A stretch of 64,000 bases of DNA from JBKHYJ01 sp046565505 (GTDB lineage: Bacteria > Acidobacteriota > Blastocatellia > UBA7656), in NCBI GenBank assembly GCA_046565505.1, contig JBKHYJ010000045.1, forward strand, positions 1-64,000. The letters are read 5' to 3'. The position numbers were made by a program, and so were the translations under genes. Below, one piece after another: positions 7,552 through 15,969 of this stretch. The notes below the pieces were generated by a model that saw only the letters and a list, made by a program, of their open reading frames with translations, was not told the origin of the DNA and made no database searches. Each line of letters starts with the position of its first letter. Within the stretch, counting starts at the first letter, position 1.

Positions 7552-10203
7552 ATGAGCGGCCGTCAAATGCTGTGGAAGCGAAGGACTGTTTTTGTTCTGA
7601 TTACCCTGCTCGCGGCGGGGCAGGTCGCGCCCGCGCTTGCCCAGCAACGGCCGGCCGCCGCGCAGGCGCCCGCCGCCAGGACGGGCGGCAATAAATTTGA
7701 CCTCACGATTGATAACATAATGCGCGGGCCCGAACTCGTTGGCTACGAACCGCGCGCCGTGCGCTGGTCGCCCGACAGCCAGCGCCTCTATTTTCAGTGG
7801 AAGCAGGCGACCGACGCGCGCGAAAAGGATTACGACACTTACGTGGTGAACCGCGACGGCACGGGCCTGAAAAAGCTGACGGAAGAAGAGGCCAGGGACG
7901 CCCCCCCCGTCAACGGCGAGCAGTCGAAAGATAAAAAACTGACGGTCTTCACAGACAACGGCGACGTGTTCCTCTACGACAACTCTTCGGGCAGGAGGCG
8001 GCAAATAACGGACACCACGGACATCGAGTCGAACGCGCACTTCACAAGGGACCAACGACACGTATACTTCACGCGCTCTAACAACCTCTTCATGATGTCG
8101 CTCGACACGGGGTCGCTGGCGCAGATGACGGACATACGGGTCGCGGGCTCCGCGCCCGTCACCGCCGGAACGGGTACTGGCGGCCAGTTCGGCGGCGGGC
8201 AGTTCGGTGGCGGCCAGCAGGCGCGGCGGGACGCAGCGCAGCAGCGCGGGACAGAGAGCCAGGAGTACCTCAAGAAAGAAGAGCGCGAGCTGCTCGACGT
8301 GGTCAAACGGCGGGCGCAAAAACGCGAGGAGGACGAAGCCAAGCGCAAGCAGCAGGAGAAGCGCAAGCCGTTCAGCCTTCAGCCCAGGCAGCAGGTCGTG
8401 AGCCTTCAACTCTCGCCCGACGAGAAATCCGTCATCGCGACCGTCAGCGAATCGGCCGAGGGCGCCAAGAACACTATAGTGCCCAACTACGTCACGGAGT
8501 CCTCATACACTGAAGACATCTCCAGCCGGACGAAAGTCGGGGACCAACAGTCTCGCGCCCGCCTCGCCGTGCTGAGCACGGAGAATGGGGAAGTGAAATG
8601 GGTCGAGCATGGGCAGAAGCAGGTCGCGCCGCAGACGGAAACGCGGACCGAGCGGACTTCCGCCGAGCGCGTGGAGAGGCGCGAGTCCGAACAGTCGCAA
8701 CAGCAGACGGGCGGGCGTCAGTCGCAGGGCGAGCGGCGCTCGGGCGAGACGGAGCAGGCGCGCCAGGGCGTCGAGCAACGCGACCGCGACGTGCAGCTTT
8801 TTCAACCGCTGTGGAGCGAAGACGGGACCAGGGCCGTCATACCCGCGCGCTCCGCCGACAACAAGGATAGATGGATACTCGCGCTCGACCCCGCGACCGC
8901 CAAGACCCGCGTGATAGTCACCGAGCATGACGACGCATGGGTGGACGGGCCGGGCGCGTTCACGCTGGGCTGGATGCGCGGCAATGGGCGCATCTATTTC
9001 CAGTCTGAGCGCGACGGGTTTGCCCATCTTTATTCCGTCGGTTACGAGGGAGGGGAAGCCCGCCAACTCACGTCGGGCAAGTGGGAAGTGACGGGCGTGC
9101 AGATGTCGGAGGATAAGGGCCGCTTCTACCTCACGACTAGCGAAGTGCACCCGGGCGAGCGCCACCTGTACGCGATGCCGGCCGATGGCGGCGCGCGCGA
9201 GAAGATCACGACTATGCCGGGCAATAACCAGGCGTTCGTCTCGCCTGACGAGAAGATGCTGGCGCTGATCTATTCCTACAGCAACAAGCCGCCCGAGGTA
9301 TACATTCAAGAGAATCGCGCGGGAGCAGCGGCCTTGAAAGTGACTTCATCGCCCGCGCCGGAATTCTGGAATTACAACTGGAGCGACCCGCCCATAGTCA
9401 CGTTCCCCGCGCGCGACGGGGCGACGATTTACGCGCGGATCTACAAGCCGAAAAGTTTCAGGCGCGGCGGGCCCGCCGTGATATTCGTGCATGGCGCGGG
9501 CTACTTACAGAACGTGCACCGCTGGTGGTCCAGTTATTACCGCGAGTACATGTTCCATCACCTGCTGATGGAGAATGGGTTCACGGTGCTGGATATCGAT
9601 TACCGCGCGTCGGCGGGTTACGGGCGCGACTGGCGGACGGGCGTCTACCGCCACATGGGCGGCAAGGACCTCGACGACCATGTGGACGCCGCGCGGTGGC
9701 TCGTGCGCGAGCACGGGGTGGATGCGAAGCGGATAGGCATTTACGGGGGGAGCTATGGCGGGTTCATCACGCTGATGGCGATGTTTACTCAGCCCGACGT
9801 GTTCGCGGCCGGCGCGGCGCTCAGGCCCGTCACGGATTGGGCGCACTACAATCACCCATACACGTCGAACATACTGAACGTGCCGCAGAGGGACCCGGAG
9901 GCTTACAAGAAATCATCCCCGATCTACTTCGCCGACGGGCTGAAAGGCGCGCTGCTCATCTGCCACGGGATGGTCGATACGAACGTGCATTTCCAAGACA
10001 CCGTCCGGCTGGTGCAGCGCCTGATTGAGCTGCGGAAGGAGAACTGGGAGCTTGCGGTTTACCCTGTCGAAGACCACGGCTTCGTAGAGCCTACGAGCTG
10101 GGCCGACGAATACAAGCGCATATTCAAGCTGTTCGCCGAACACCTGCGCCCTGACCTTGAGTCGTCGCCCCGCAGGCAAAACAGGGCCGCGCAAGGGAAG
10201 TGA
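7552..10203 (+). CDS. secreted S9 family prolyl-oligopeptidase-like peptidase
   Basis: An 883-residue serine peptidase with an N-terminal signal peptide (MLWKRRTVFVLITLLAAG to ALA-QQ). The ATG at 7552 follows GGAGG; an in-frame extension to 7468 is not needed. Residues about 60-600 form a DPP-IV/TolB-like beta-propeller, and residues about 620-865 the alpha/beta-hydrolase domain. The catalytic triad is visible: S734 in GGSYGG, D809 in HGMVDTN and H842 in VEDHGF. The propeller carries two unusual hydrophilic insertions, a Gly/Gln-rich then Lys/Glu-rich stretch near residues 205-280 and an Arg/Glu/Gln-rich stretch near 360-415. It probably degrades peptides in the periplasm or outside the cell. 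Confidence 0.92.
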   Translation: MSGRQMLWKRRTVFVLITLLAAGQVAPALAQQRPAAAQAPAARTGGNKFDLTIDNIMRGPELVGYEPRAVRWSPDSQRLYFQWKQATDAREKDYDTYVVNRDGTGLKKLTEEEARDAPPVNGEQSKDKKLTVFTDNGDVFLYDNSSGRRRQITDTTDIESNAHFTRDQRHVYFTRSNNLFMMSLDTGSLAQMTDIRVAGSAPVTAGTGTGGQFGGGQFGGGQQARRDAAQQRGTESQEYLKKEERELLDVVKRRAQKREEDEAKRKQQEKRKPFSLQPRQQVVSLQLSPDEKSVIATVSESAEGAKNTIVPNYVTESSYTEDISSRTKVGDQQSRARLAVLSTENGEVKWVEHGQKQVAPQTETRTERTSAERVERRESEQSQQQTGGRQSQGERRSGETEQARQGVEQRDRDVQLFQPLWSEDGTRAVIPARSADNKDRWILALDPATAKTRVIVTEHDDAWVDGPGAFTLGWMRGNGRIYFQSERDGFAHLYSVGYEGGEARQLTSGKWEVTGVQMSEDKGRFYLTTSEVHPGERHLYAMPADGGAREKITTMPGNNQAFVSPDEKMLALIYSYSNKPPEVYIQENRAGAAALKVTSSPAPEFWNYNWSDPPIVTFPARDGATIYARIYKPKSFRRGGPAVIFVHGAGYLQNVHRWWSSYYREYMFHHLLMENGFTVLDIDYRASAGYGRDWRTGVYRHMGGKDLDDHVDAARWLVREHGVDAKRIGIYGGSYGGFITLMAMFTQPDVFAAGAALRPVTDWAHYNHPYTSNILNVPQRDPEAYKKSSPIYFADGLKGALLICHGMVDTNVHFQDTVRLVQRLIELRKENWELAVYPVEDHGFVEPTSWADEYKRIFKLFAEHLRPDLESSPRRQNRAAQGK

Positions 10204-10237
10204 GGCGGCCTTCGGGGCGGGCCCGCGGCCGACATCT

Positions 10238-10249
10238 CTATAATTATAG
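10238..10249. repeat. perfect 12-bp AT palindrome
   Basis: CTATAATTATAG is self-complementary and lies 34 bp after the S9 peptidase stop, in otherwise GC-rich sequence. It could be an operator or a chance palindrome. The rest of 10204-10340 shows no gene. Confidence 0.3.
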
Positions 10250-10347
10250 GCACCTCCGCGCCGGTCAATGCTCGGATTATAAGAACAGGTTTGGCCCGCG
10301 GCCGGGGCCAGACCGGCGGCCGTCACATTGCGGTTTTGTTGATCTCA

Positions 10348-10376
10348 TAGACAGTTAGAGATTTATCTGTTAATAT
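10348..10376 (+). promoter_or_regulatory. putative sigma-70 promoter for the RRM protein gene
   Basis: TAGACA (10348-10353), a 17-base spacer and TAATAT (10371-10376) lie in a clearly AT-rich patch. Transcription would start near 10383, leaving a leader of about 138 bases before the ATG. A long leader is usual for cold-inducible RNA-binding protein genes, but no specific cold-shock box was identified. Confidence 0.45.
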
Positions 10377-10520
10377 ATAGTTGTTAGTTTAGCGGATCGA
10401 ATGCCGCTGTTGGTTTTAATTTGGGAGCCTCCCGGCCACTTTTTGGAGAGCGTTTGAACTGGTTTCTCATCCCTTCCCACGAAGCTTCGGAAGTCCCTCA
10501 TCACTAAGTTTAGGAGAATT

Positions 10521-10865
10521 ATGAGTAAGAGAATTTATGTCGGGAATCTGTCGTACCAGACGACGGAGGCCGATCTGACCTCCCTGTTTGAACAGGCCGG
10601 TCAAGTTGATTCGGTTAGCATTATAACGGACCGGGACACGGGCCGTTCCAAGGGCTTTGCTTTTGTGGAAATGAGCGGCGAGGATGCTGACAAGGCTATC
10701 GCACAGTTCAACGGGGCGGAGGTCAAGGGCCGCGCGCTTACCGTCAACGAAGCGCGCCCGCGCGAAGAGCGTTCGGGCGGCGGCGGGCGCGGCGGTTACG
10801 GCGGGAATCGTGGCGGCGGCGGCGGTGGACGCGGCCGCGGCGGTTACGGCGGGAGCCGCTACTGA
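10521..10865 (+). CDS. RRM-domain RNA-binding protein with Gly-rich tail
   Basis: A 114-residue protein. Residues 3-80 form one RNA-recognition motif, with RNP2 IYVGNL at 5-10 and RNP1 KGFAFVEM at 44-51. Residues 81-114 are an Arg/Gly-rich tail. This matches the cyanobacterial-type Rbp proteins, which bind single-stranded RNA, often in the cold. GGAG precedes the ATG by six bases. The DEAD-box helicase and IF-1 genes downstream make a cold-adaptation or RNA-remodelling group plausible. Confidence 0.93.
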   Translation: MSKRIYVGNLSYQTTEADLTSLFEQAGQVDSVSIITDRDTGRSKGFAFVEMSGEDADKAIAQFNGAEVKGRALTVNEARPREERSGGGGRGGYGGNRGGGGGGRGRGGYGGSRY

Positions 10866-10885
10866 AGCCCGGCTAGAATATAGGC

Positions 10886-10937
10886 GGAGAGGGACGGATA
10901 GGATAAGGCAGGGATAGGTCCTATCTATCTCTCTTTC
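10886..10937 (+). terminator. possible terminator after the RRM gene
   Basis: GATAGG near 10896-10902 can pair with CCTATC near 10920-10925, and flanking GAGAG/CTCTC extends the stem. A pyrimidine-rich CTCTCTTTC tail follows. The stem contains mismatches, so this is moderate evidence that the RRM gene and the helicase are separate transcripts. Confidence 0.35.
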
Positions 10938-11089
10938 GTTCATCGAGCTGGTCGGAGACGATTGCAAGGAATTAGAAAATTAAGAACGGTCCGATCAATC
11001 TGCGCCCTTCAGCGAACACGTTCAAACTGATCATTGCTTCTACAAGCACAACAGCAATTCACCGAAGCAGTGTACCGAAAGAGAGATTC

Positions 11090-12307
11090 ATGAGTTTAGA
11101 GACTTTTAATGAGCTGGGCCTGAGTGCGCGGCTCGTAGAGATAATGGAAAAGCTCAGCATAAGCGAGCCGACCGAGATTCAAACGAAGGCCATACCGCAC
11201 GCGCTGGCCGGGCGGGACGTAATGGCTTCGGCCGAGACCGGCTCAGGTAAAACGGCGGCCTTTCTGCTGCCCATCATAGAGCGGCTGAAACAGCACGGGC
11301 CGCTGCGCGCACTCGTCCTCGCGCCCACGCGTGAGCTTGCGCTTCAGATAGAGGCGAACGCGAAGAGCTACAGCCGCGCCGCGCGCCTCCGCACGGTGTC
11401 GGTCGTAGGCGGCGAAAGCGCGTCGAGGCAGATCAAGGCGCTCAACTCGGGCGTTGACATCTTAATTGCGACTCCCGGCCGCCTGAACGATTTGATAGAG
11501 AGGGGCGCGGTTTCGCTCAAAGCGATCGAAGTCCTCGTACTGGACGAAGCAGACCGCATGCTTGACATGGGCTTCCTGCCGCAGGTCAGGCGCATCATGA
11601 GGCACATCCCGCGCGAGCGGCAGACGATGATGTTCACTGCGACGCTTTCGAGGGCGGTCGAGCAGTTGGCGCGCGAGCTGCTGACCGATTACGTGCGGGT
11701 CGAAGCGGCCCGGTCGGCCACGACCGTCGCGACCCTAACTCAGAAAGCTTTCCCCGTGCTGTCGCACGCGAAGACGCCGTTGCTGCTCGCGCTGCTCAAA
11801 CAGCATACGGAAGGGTCGTTTCTCGTCTTCACCCAGACCAGGCGCGGGGCCGACAGGCTGGCGCACATATTGACGGGCAACAAATACGATGTCGTCACGC
11901 TTCACTCAGACCGGAGCCAGTCCCAACGCAACGCGGCGCTGGCGAGTTTCCGCGCGGGCCGCGTGCGGGTGCTTGTGGCGACCGATGTCGCCGCGCGCGG
12001 CATCGACGTGGATGACATATCGTTCGTGATCAATTACGAGGTGCCCACGTCCGCTGACGATTACATCCACCGCGTCGGCCGGACCGCACGCGCGGGCCGC
12101 AACGGTTCCGCAATCACGCTGGTAAGCCCGGAAGAGGAGTCGATGCTGGCATCCATCGAGCGGTCCGTGGGGGTCAGGCTGGAGAGGTCGAAGCTGAGCG
12201 GGTTTTCCGACGGCAGGTCTGACGAGCAGATCAGGCTGACGAGCGAGATCGGGCGGCTGCGGTCGTCCTCGACGCGATCATTCAGCCCGAGCCGCGCTTC
12301 ACGCTAA
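11090..12307 (+). CDS. DEAD-box RNA helicase (RhlE-like)
   Basis: A 405-residue ATP-dependent RNA helicase. It has the Q motif EPTEIQTKAIPHA, Walker A AETGSGKT (48-55), PTRELALQ, TPGR, DEAD (152-155), motif IV LVFTQT, motif V ATDVAARGIDV and motif VI HRVGRTARAGR. Motif III reads TAT (183-185) instead of the usual SAT, a conservative change. The C-terminal tail is short, so ribosome assembly or RNA turnover with little sequence specificity is likely. It lies downstream of the RRM gene on the same strand, with 224 bp between. Confidence 0.94.
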   Translation: MSLETFNELGLSARLVEIMEKLSISEPTEIQTKAIPHALAGRDVMASAETGSGKTAAFLLPIIERLKQHGPLRALVLAPTRELALQIEANAKSYSRAARLRTVSVVGGESASRQIKALNSGVDILIATPGRLNDLIERGAVSLKAIEVLVLDEADRMLDMGFLPQVRRIMRHIPRERQTMMFTATLSRAVEQLARELLTDYVRVEAARSATTVATLTQKAFPVLSHAKTPLLLALLKQHTEGSFLVFTQTRRGADRLAHILTGNKYDVVTLHSDRSQSQRNAALASFRAGRVRVLVATDVAARGIDVDDISFVINYEVPTSADDYIHRVGRTARAGRNGSAITLVSPEEESMLASIERSVGVRLERSKLSGFSDGRSDEQIRLTSEIGRLRSSSTRSFSPSRASR

Positions 12308-12337
12308 TTGGCCCGTCAGACGCGTTCGGGTGGCCGT

Positions 12338-12386
12338 GCCGGCGCACGAGGCCGAGCCTCTCCGGCGCCGGCCGCCTTAAGTTTTT
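12338..12386 (+). terminator. strong hairpin terminator after the helicase
   Basis: Outer arms GCCGGCGC (12338-12345) and GCGCCGGC (12365-12372) are perfectly complementary. They enclose a second perfect hairpin, GAGGC-CGA-GCCTC. Five T residues occur at 12382-12386, nine bases after the stem. The distance makes it less than ideal, but the stem is exceptionally stable. Confidence 0.6.
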
Positions 12387-12453
12387 AGCCGGAGTTTAAA
12401 TGTAGTGCGGCGCGGGCGGGCGGCCTTCGGCGCACGCTGAAAGAGGTGATTCC

Positions 12454-12675
12454 ATTCCTAAAGAAGATATGATCCCCGTCGATGGAACCGTAGTTGAATG
12501 CATGGGCAACGCTACGTTCAAAGTGAAAATAGGTGATGGGCACGAGGTGTTGGCCCACTTATCCGGTAAGATGCGAAAGCATTACATCAAGGTGCTGGCG
12601 GGCGATAAAGTGACCGTCGAGCTATCACCTTACGACCTGACGAAAGGGCGCGTCACTTACCGGCATAGAAGTTAG
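12454..12675 (+). CDS. infA: translation initiation factor IF-1, ATT start
   Basis: A 73-residue OB-fold protein that occupies the ribosomal A site during initiation. GHEVLAHLSGKMRKHYIKVL and GDKVTVELSPYDLTKGRVTYR are diagnostic. The first ATG (12469) would remove the family-typical MPKED-like N-terminus. Reading from ATT at 12454 gives M-P-K-E-D-M-I-P-V-D-G, like other IF-1 proteins. GAGGTGAT, eight bases complementary to the 16S 3' end, ends four bases before the ATT but is 18 bases from the ATG. The in-frame sequence back to TAG at 12403 contains no ATG, GTG or TTG. The ATT start is therefore preferred. Confidence 0.88.
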   Translation: MPKEDMIPVDGTVVECMGNATFKVKIGDGHEVLAHLSGKMRKHYIKVLAGDKVTVELSPYDLTKGRVTYRHRS

Positions 12676-12861
12676 CAGAGTTCGATCCACGGGGGTAGCG
12701 CGGGTAGAAGGATTCGCACGTCTTCCGCGCCCGCCGGCGGCCCGGTTTTCTCTTTCGGCCAGGATCGAACGCCCTCTTACGCGTAACGACCGGCGAGCGG
12801 CATTAAGAAAGAGGCGCGGCCTTTTAGGCGCGCCCGCCTTAGTCGTAGGCAAAGAACTGAC

Positions 12862-13119
12862 ATGAATACGCCCGATCAAAAATTGGTTCACACTATCTTA
12901 AAGGAGATAGACACCCACTTGACGAGTGGGGTCCTGCCCGTGCACAACGGCCACCTGGAACACCTCTGTGAAAGCGGCAAGATACTCGAATACCTGCTCT
13001 TCATGAAAGGCGAGGGTTTGATCAGCGGCGACCTGGTAACGAGGGGAGCTAATAGCTTGCCTTACAGGATAACGAACATCAGGCTGACATACGTAGGCAT
13101 CAGGGCGCTGCGGTCTTAA
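12862..13119 (+). CDS. small winged-helix-like conserved protein (DUF2513/YjcQ-like)
   Basis: An 85-residue protein with the layout helix (LVHTILKEIDTHL), helix, EGLISGDLV turn and a closing ITNIRLTYVGIRAL strand and helix. This resembles DUF2513/YjcQ-type proteins, which have a winged-helix fold; the assignment is by eye. No strong ribosome site was seen. Function unknown. It lies between infA and another conserved hypothetical gene on the same strand. Confidence 0.55.
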   Translation: MNTPDQKLVHTILKEIDTHLTSGVLPVHNGHLEHLCESGKILEYLLFMKGEGLISGDLVTRGANSLPYRITNIRLTYVGIRALRS

Positions 13120-13289
13120 CCCGCGGGCGTGCCGGGCCCGGGGGCGGGGCGACGCGAGGGGAGGGCGGAGGAAGACAGATTCGGGTATGCGATGGCGTCG
13201 CGAGGCAGGCTGGTCATGGAATTCAGTTGAGCCGCTGCCCGACGACCACCCGGCCGGCAGGTTTATTTTGTTTTAGATCTGGAGAAAAT

Positions 13290-13820
13290 ATGAAAATGAA
13301 GCTTGACGATGTTCTTACCTATAAAGACTCACAAATTTCCATGCGTTATGGTACTGGAGTCGTTACCTCCATAACGCCGGATGAGTACACCATTCTATGG
13401 TCAGGGCGCGGCGTAACCAGGTACAGGCGCGCGATACTCGACGACAAGTTAGATCAGATTTTTGAGCGGGTGGATAAGCGCGCGGGCCTGCCGAAGGAGC
13501 GCCACCTCAACCTCGGGTCGTCGAAGGCAGGGGTTGCTTTTAATGAGAACTATGATCGCGCGAAAGTAGAGATGCTGTGTGAGAAGCTGAAATCGTCGGG
13601 CGCCCGGAAAGCGAAAGACGTTGCGGACGGTCTGGCGGCCGAGCTGTTCACAAAGAAGCTTGCTTTGCGCGGGGCGGCCAAAGCCGTACTGTTGCAGCTC
13701 GCGGAGCTGTGCAACGCCCGCAGCGCGGCGCGCGACGAGGCTCAGAACATAAGCAAAGAGCTTTTCTTCGGTTACGTGCTTCAGAAGTCAGATTTCAAGG
13801 AAATTGAGATCGAAAAATGA
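13290..13820 (+). CDS. conserved hypothetical protein with N-terminal beta-barrel-like segment
   Basis: A 176-residue protein. The ATG at 13290 follows GGAG at a good distance; an in-frame extension from 13227 lacks one. Residues 3-50 (MRYGTGVVTSITPDEYTILW) look like a small SH3-like or DUF3553-type barrel. The rest is charged and helical, with Lys/Ala-rich segments at about 85-176. It has no signal peptide or membrane segment, so it is cytoplasmic. Function unknown; possibly nucleic-acid associated, by inference only. Confidence 0.55.
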   Translation: MKMKLDDVLTYKDSQISMRYGTGVVTSITPDEYTILWSGRGVTRYRRAILDDKLDQIFERVDKRAGLPKERHLNLGSSKAGVAFNENYDRAKVEMLCEKLKSSGARKAKDVADGLAAELFTKKLALRGAAKAVLLQLAELCNARSAARDEAQNISKELFFGYVLQKSDFKEIEIEK

Positions 13821-13866
13821 ACCGTGACGCGTCAGCGCGGCCAGGGCTATTAGTCATGCCCGTCCG

Positions 13867-14895
13867 TCATGCGACGACAATTGAACGCGGGCCGCGTTCG
13901 GTGGCCCGGCCGATGATTGACGCCATCGCGTAGGTTTCCCGCAGCCGGGCGAGCAATTCGCCTGCTTGCCCGGGCGGAATCGCGATCAACATCCCGCCGG
14001 CCGTCTGCGGGTCGAAAAACAGGCTCGCGCTCTCCTTGCCGACTTCGCCGCCGATCTCCACATCATCCCCGACGTATTTACGATTCGACTTGTCGCCGCT
14101 CGTGAGCAGCCCCTGGCCGGCCATCTCCAGCGCGCCGGGGATGAGTGGCACGCGGGACGAATCAATCTCGATAGTCACGCCGCTCGCTCGCGCCATCTCC
14201 CAGGCATGCCCCAGAAGCCCGAAGCCCGTGATGTCGGTCGCGCCCTTCACGTCGAACTCTCGCATGGCGGCGGCGGCCTCACGCCCCGCAAGCAGCATTG
14301 TCGCAAGCGAGGCTTCGACCACCTCCGGGGCGGCCTTACCGAACTTGATGCCGGTCGAGATGACGCCGGTTCCCAGCGGCTTGGTGAGGATGATCGTATC
14401 CCCGGCCCGCGCGCCGCGATTCGTGGCGATCTTGTGAGGGTCGACCGTGCCCGTCACGGCGTAGCCGAACATTATCTGCTGGTCGTCCACGCTGTGGCCG
14501 CCGACCAGGGCGACGCCATTCTCTATCAACACGTCCAGGCCGCCGCGCATGATCTCGCCCAGGATGGCGAAGTCCAGGCCCTTTTTCGGAAAGCAGGTTA
14601 TCGCCAGCGCGGTGATCGGCACGCCTCCCATCGCCCAGACATCGTTTATTGAATTGAGCGCGGCTATGCGGCCATAATTGTAGGGGTCGTCCACAATGGG
14701 CGTGAAGAAATCGACCGTCTGCACGAGCGCGAGGTCTTCGCGCACGAGGTACACCCCTGCGTCGTCGGCCGTCTCGATGCCGACGAGCAGGTTCGGGTCG
14801 TGAGGTTGTCTCAGCCCGCCCAGCACCTGGGCGAGCTCGCTCGGCGCGAGCTTAGCCGCTCAGCCCGCGCACGAGACCATTTCTGTTAATCGCAT
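13867..14895 (-). CDS. selD: selenide, water dikinase, selenocysteine-containing
   Basis: A 342-residue SelD, which makes selenophosphate from selenide and ATP. Reading starts at the ATG at 14895 (M-R-L-T-E-M-V-S-C-A-G), passes an in-frame TGA at 14860-14862, and continues A-A-K-L-A-P into the standard SelD body (DPNLLVG, DDAGVY, DFFTPIVDDPYNYGRIAALN, GGHSVDD). Position 12 is where SelD has its catalytic Cys or Sec, and K15 is the essential lysine of the same motif. A SECIS-like hairpin follows immediately. A reading that starts downstream of TGA lacks the active site. Divergent from yacG. Confidence 0.92.
14830..14857 (-). promoter_or_regulatory. bacterial SECIS hairpin in selD
   Basis: Two bases after the TGA, minus-strand GGC-TA-AGCTCGC pairs with GCGAGCT-C-GCC around a five-base loop, GCCGA. 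The inner seven base pairs are perfect, and a G occupies the first loop position, as is usual for SelB-binding bacterial SECIS elements. The loop begins 14 bases after the UGA. This supports insertion of selenocysteine rather than termination. Confidence 0.8.
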
Positions 14896-15046
14896 AATTG
14901 TCCATTTCGCAAAGTCGTCATGATATTTCTTAAAAGATACATAAATATTTGCATGCGCGCCAAGCGAATTCACCCGCGTCACCTGCTGCATGCCCGGCGC
15001 GTTTCGTAGTATCATTATTAAAGAAAGGCAGACAAGGTGTTCAGTC

Positions 15047-15220
15047 ATGAAGTGCCCGATATGCAATCAGCCTACTTATTGGAAGGATAATCCAGATCGC
15101 CCCTTTTGCTCGGAGCGGTGCCGAATCATAGACCTCGGCAACTGGGCGTCGGAAGACTACAAAGTATCGATCCCGCTCAAGGATATTGACGAGGGCGCGG
15201 CCGAGCAGAATCAAGAATGA
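15047..15220 (+). CDS. yacG: zinc-finger DNA gyrase inhibitor YacG
   Basis: A 57-residue protein with the family signature MKCPICNQPTYW, RPFCSERCRIIDLGNW. The four cysteines (CPIC and CSERC) bind one zinc. YacG binds and inhibits GyrB in E. coli. The ATG at 15047 follows AAGGTG at seven bases; upstream in-frame codons are not supported. It is divergent from selD and shares its promoter region. Confidence 0.92.
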   Translation: MKCPICNQPTYWKDNPDRPFCSERCRIIDLGNWASEDYKVSIPLKDIDEGAAEQNQE

Positions 15221-15282
15221 GGCCGCGGAGCGGCTTTCGCTAAAACCGCTCCAAGGCGGCCATAACTGACCGGAGGTTACCA

Positions 15283-15900
15283 GTGTCCGAGCAAAACACG
15301 GCGTCAAACGAGAGCTTCTGGACTGCCGGGCGTATCATCGCGACCGTGGTCGTCGCGGCGCTCGTGGCCGCGGTAGGCTACGCGCTTTTCGGCGGCCACC
15401 CCGAAGTTAAGACCGACTCGAAGCTGCTGCTACCTGGCGCGCAGGCTTCTAACGTTTCGCAGAGCGTGCCCGCGGATTTCGACGTGCCCACCCTGGATGG
15501 GCGCACGGTCAAGCTGTCGAGCTACAGGGGTAAGGTCGTGGTCATAGATTTCTGGGCCACGTGGTGCCCGCCATGCCGGCAGGAAGTCCCGCAACTGGCG
15601 CGGATCGCCAGGGAAAACGGCGACCGGGGCGTCGAGGTAATCGGGCTACACATAGACGACCGCGGCCGGTCCACGCCAGAAGCCATCCGCAAATTCATAA
15701 GCGATTATGGCGTTAATTATACAGTGGGCATGGCGAGCAATGAGATGTTCAAAGCTTACCTCGGCACGGTCGAAGACACGATCCCGCAGACACTTGTTTT
15801 TGACCGCGAGGGGCGACTGGTCACACACCTCGTAGGCTACGACGGGTCACATGCCCGGACGCTCGACGAGGCGGTCAACCGCGCCGTCGCAGGGTCATAA
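15283..15900 (+). CDS. membrane-anchored TlpA/ResA-like thioredoxin
   Basis: A 205-residue protein with a GTG start behind a good GGAGG. One N-terminal transmembrane anchor (about 14-36) is followed by a periplasmic thioredoxin-fold domain (about 62-200). The WCPPC active site has C95 and C98, and TIPQT carries the cis-proline. It is expected to reduce disulfides in extracytoplasmic proteins, for example in cytochrome c maturation. It lies between yacG and pyruvate kinase on the same strand. Confidence 0.9.
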   Translation: MSEQNTASNESFWTAGRIIATVVVAALVAAVGYALFGGHPEVKTDSKLLLPGAQASNVSQSVPADFDVPTLDGRTVKLSSYRGKVVVIDFWATWCPPCRQEVPQLARIARENGDRGVEVIGLHIDDRGRSTPEAIRKFISDYGVNYTVGMASNEMFKAYLGTVEDTIPQTLVFDREGRLVTHLVGYDGSHARTLDEAVNRAVAGS

Positions 15901-15969
15901 AGACGAGAGCCGCGCGCGGGAGACTGCCGGGGCTTTTTACTTATCACGGGTCAAGAATCACTACTCGAC

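Noticed and set aside
7399..8409. A 336-codon minus-strand frame
   Set aside because: It lies opposite the S9 peptidase signal peptide and propeller; its composition is that of a shadow frame.
12469..12675. IF-1 beginning at the first ATG
   Set aside because: It would lose the conserved N-terminal residues and leave the Shine-Dalgarno 18 bases away; the ATT at 12454 fits both.
14863..15066. A minus-strand reading frame ending in ...MRLTEMVSCAG as a separate small protein
   Set aside because: It is the N-terminus of SelD (from 14895) read up to the Sec UGA; its upstream part overlaps the divergent yacG.
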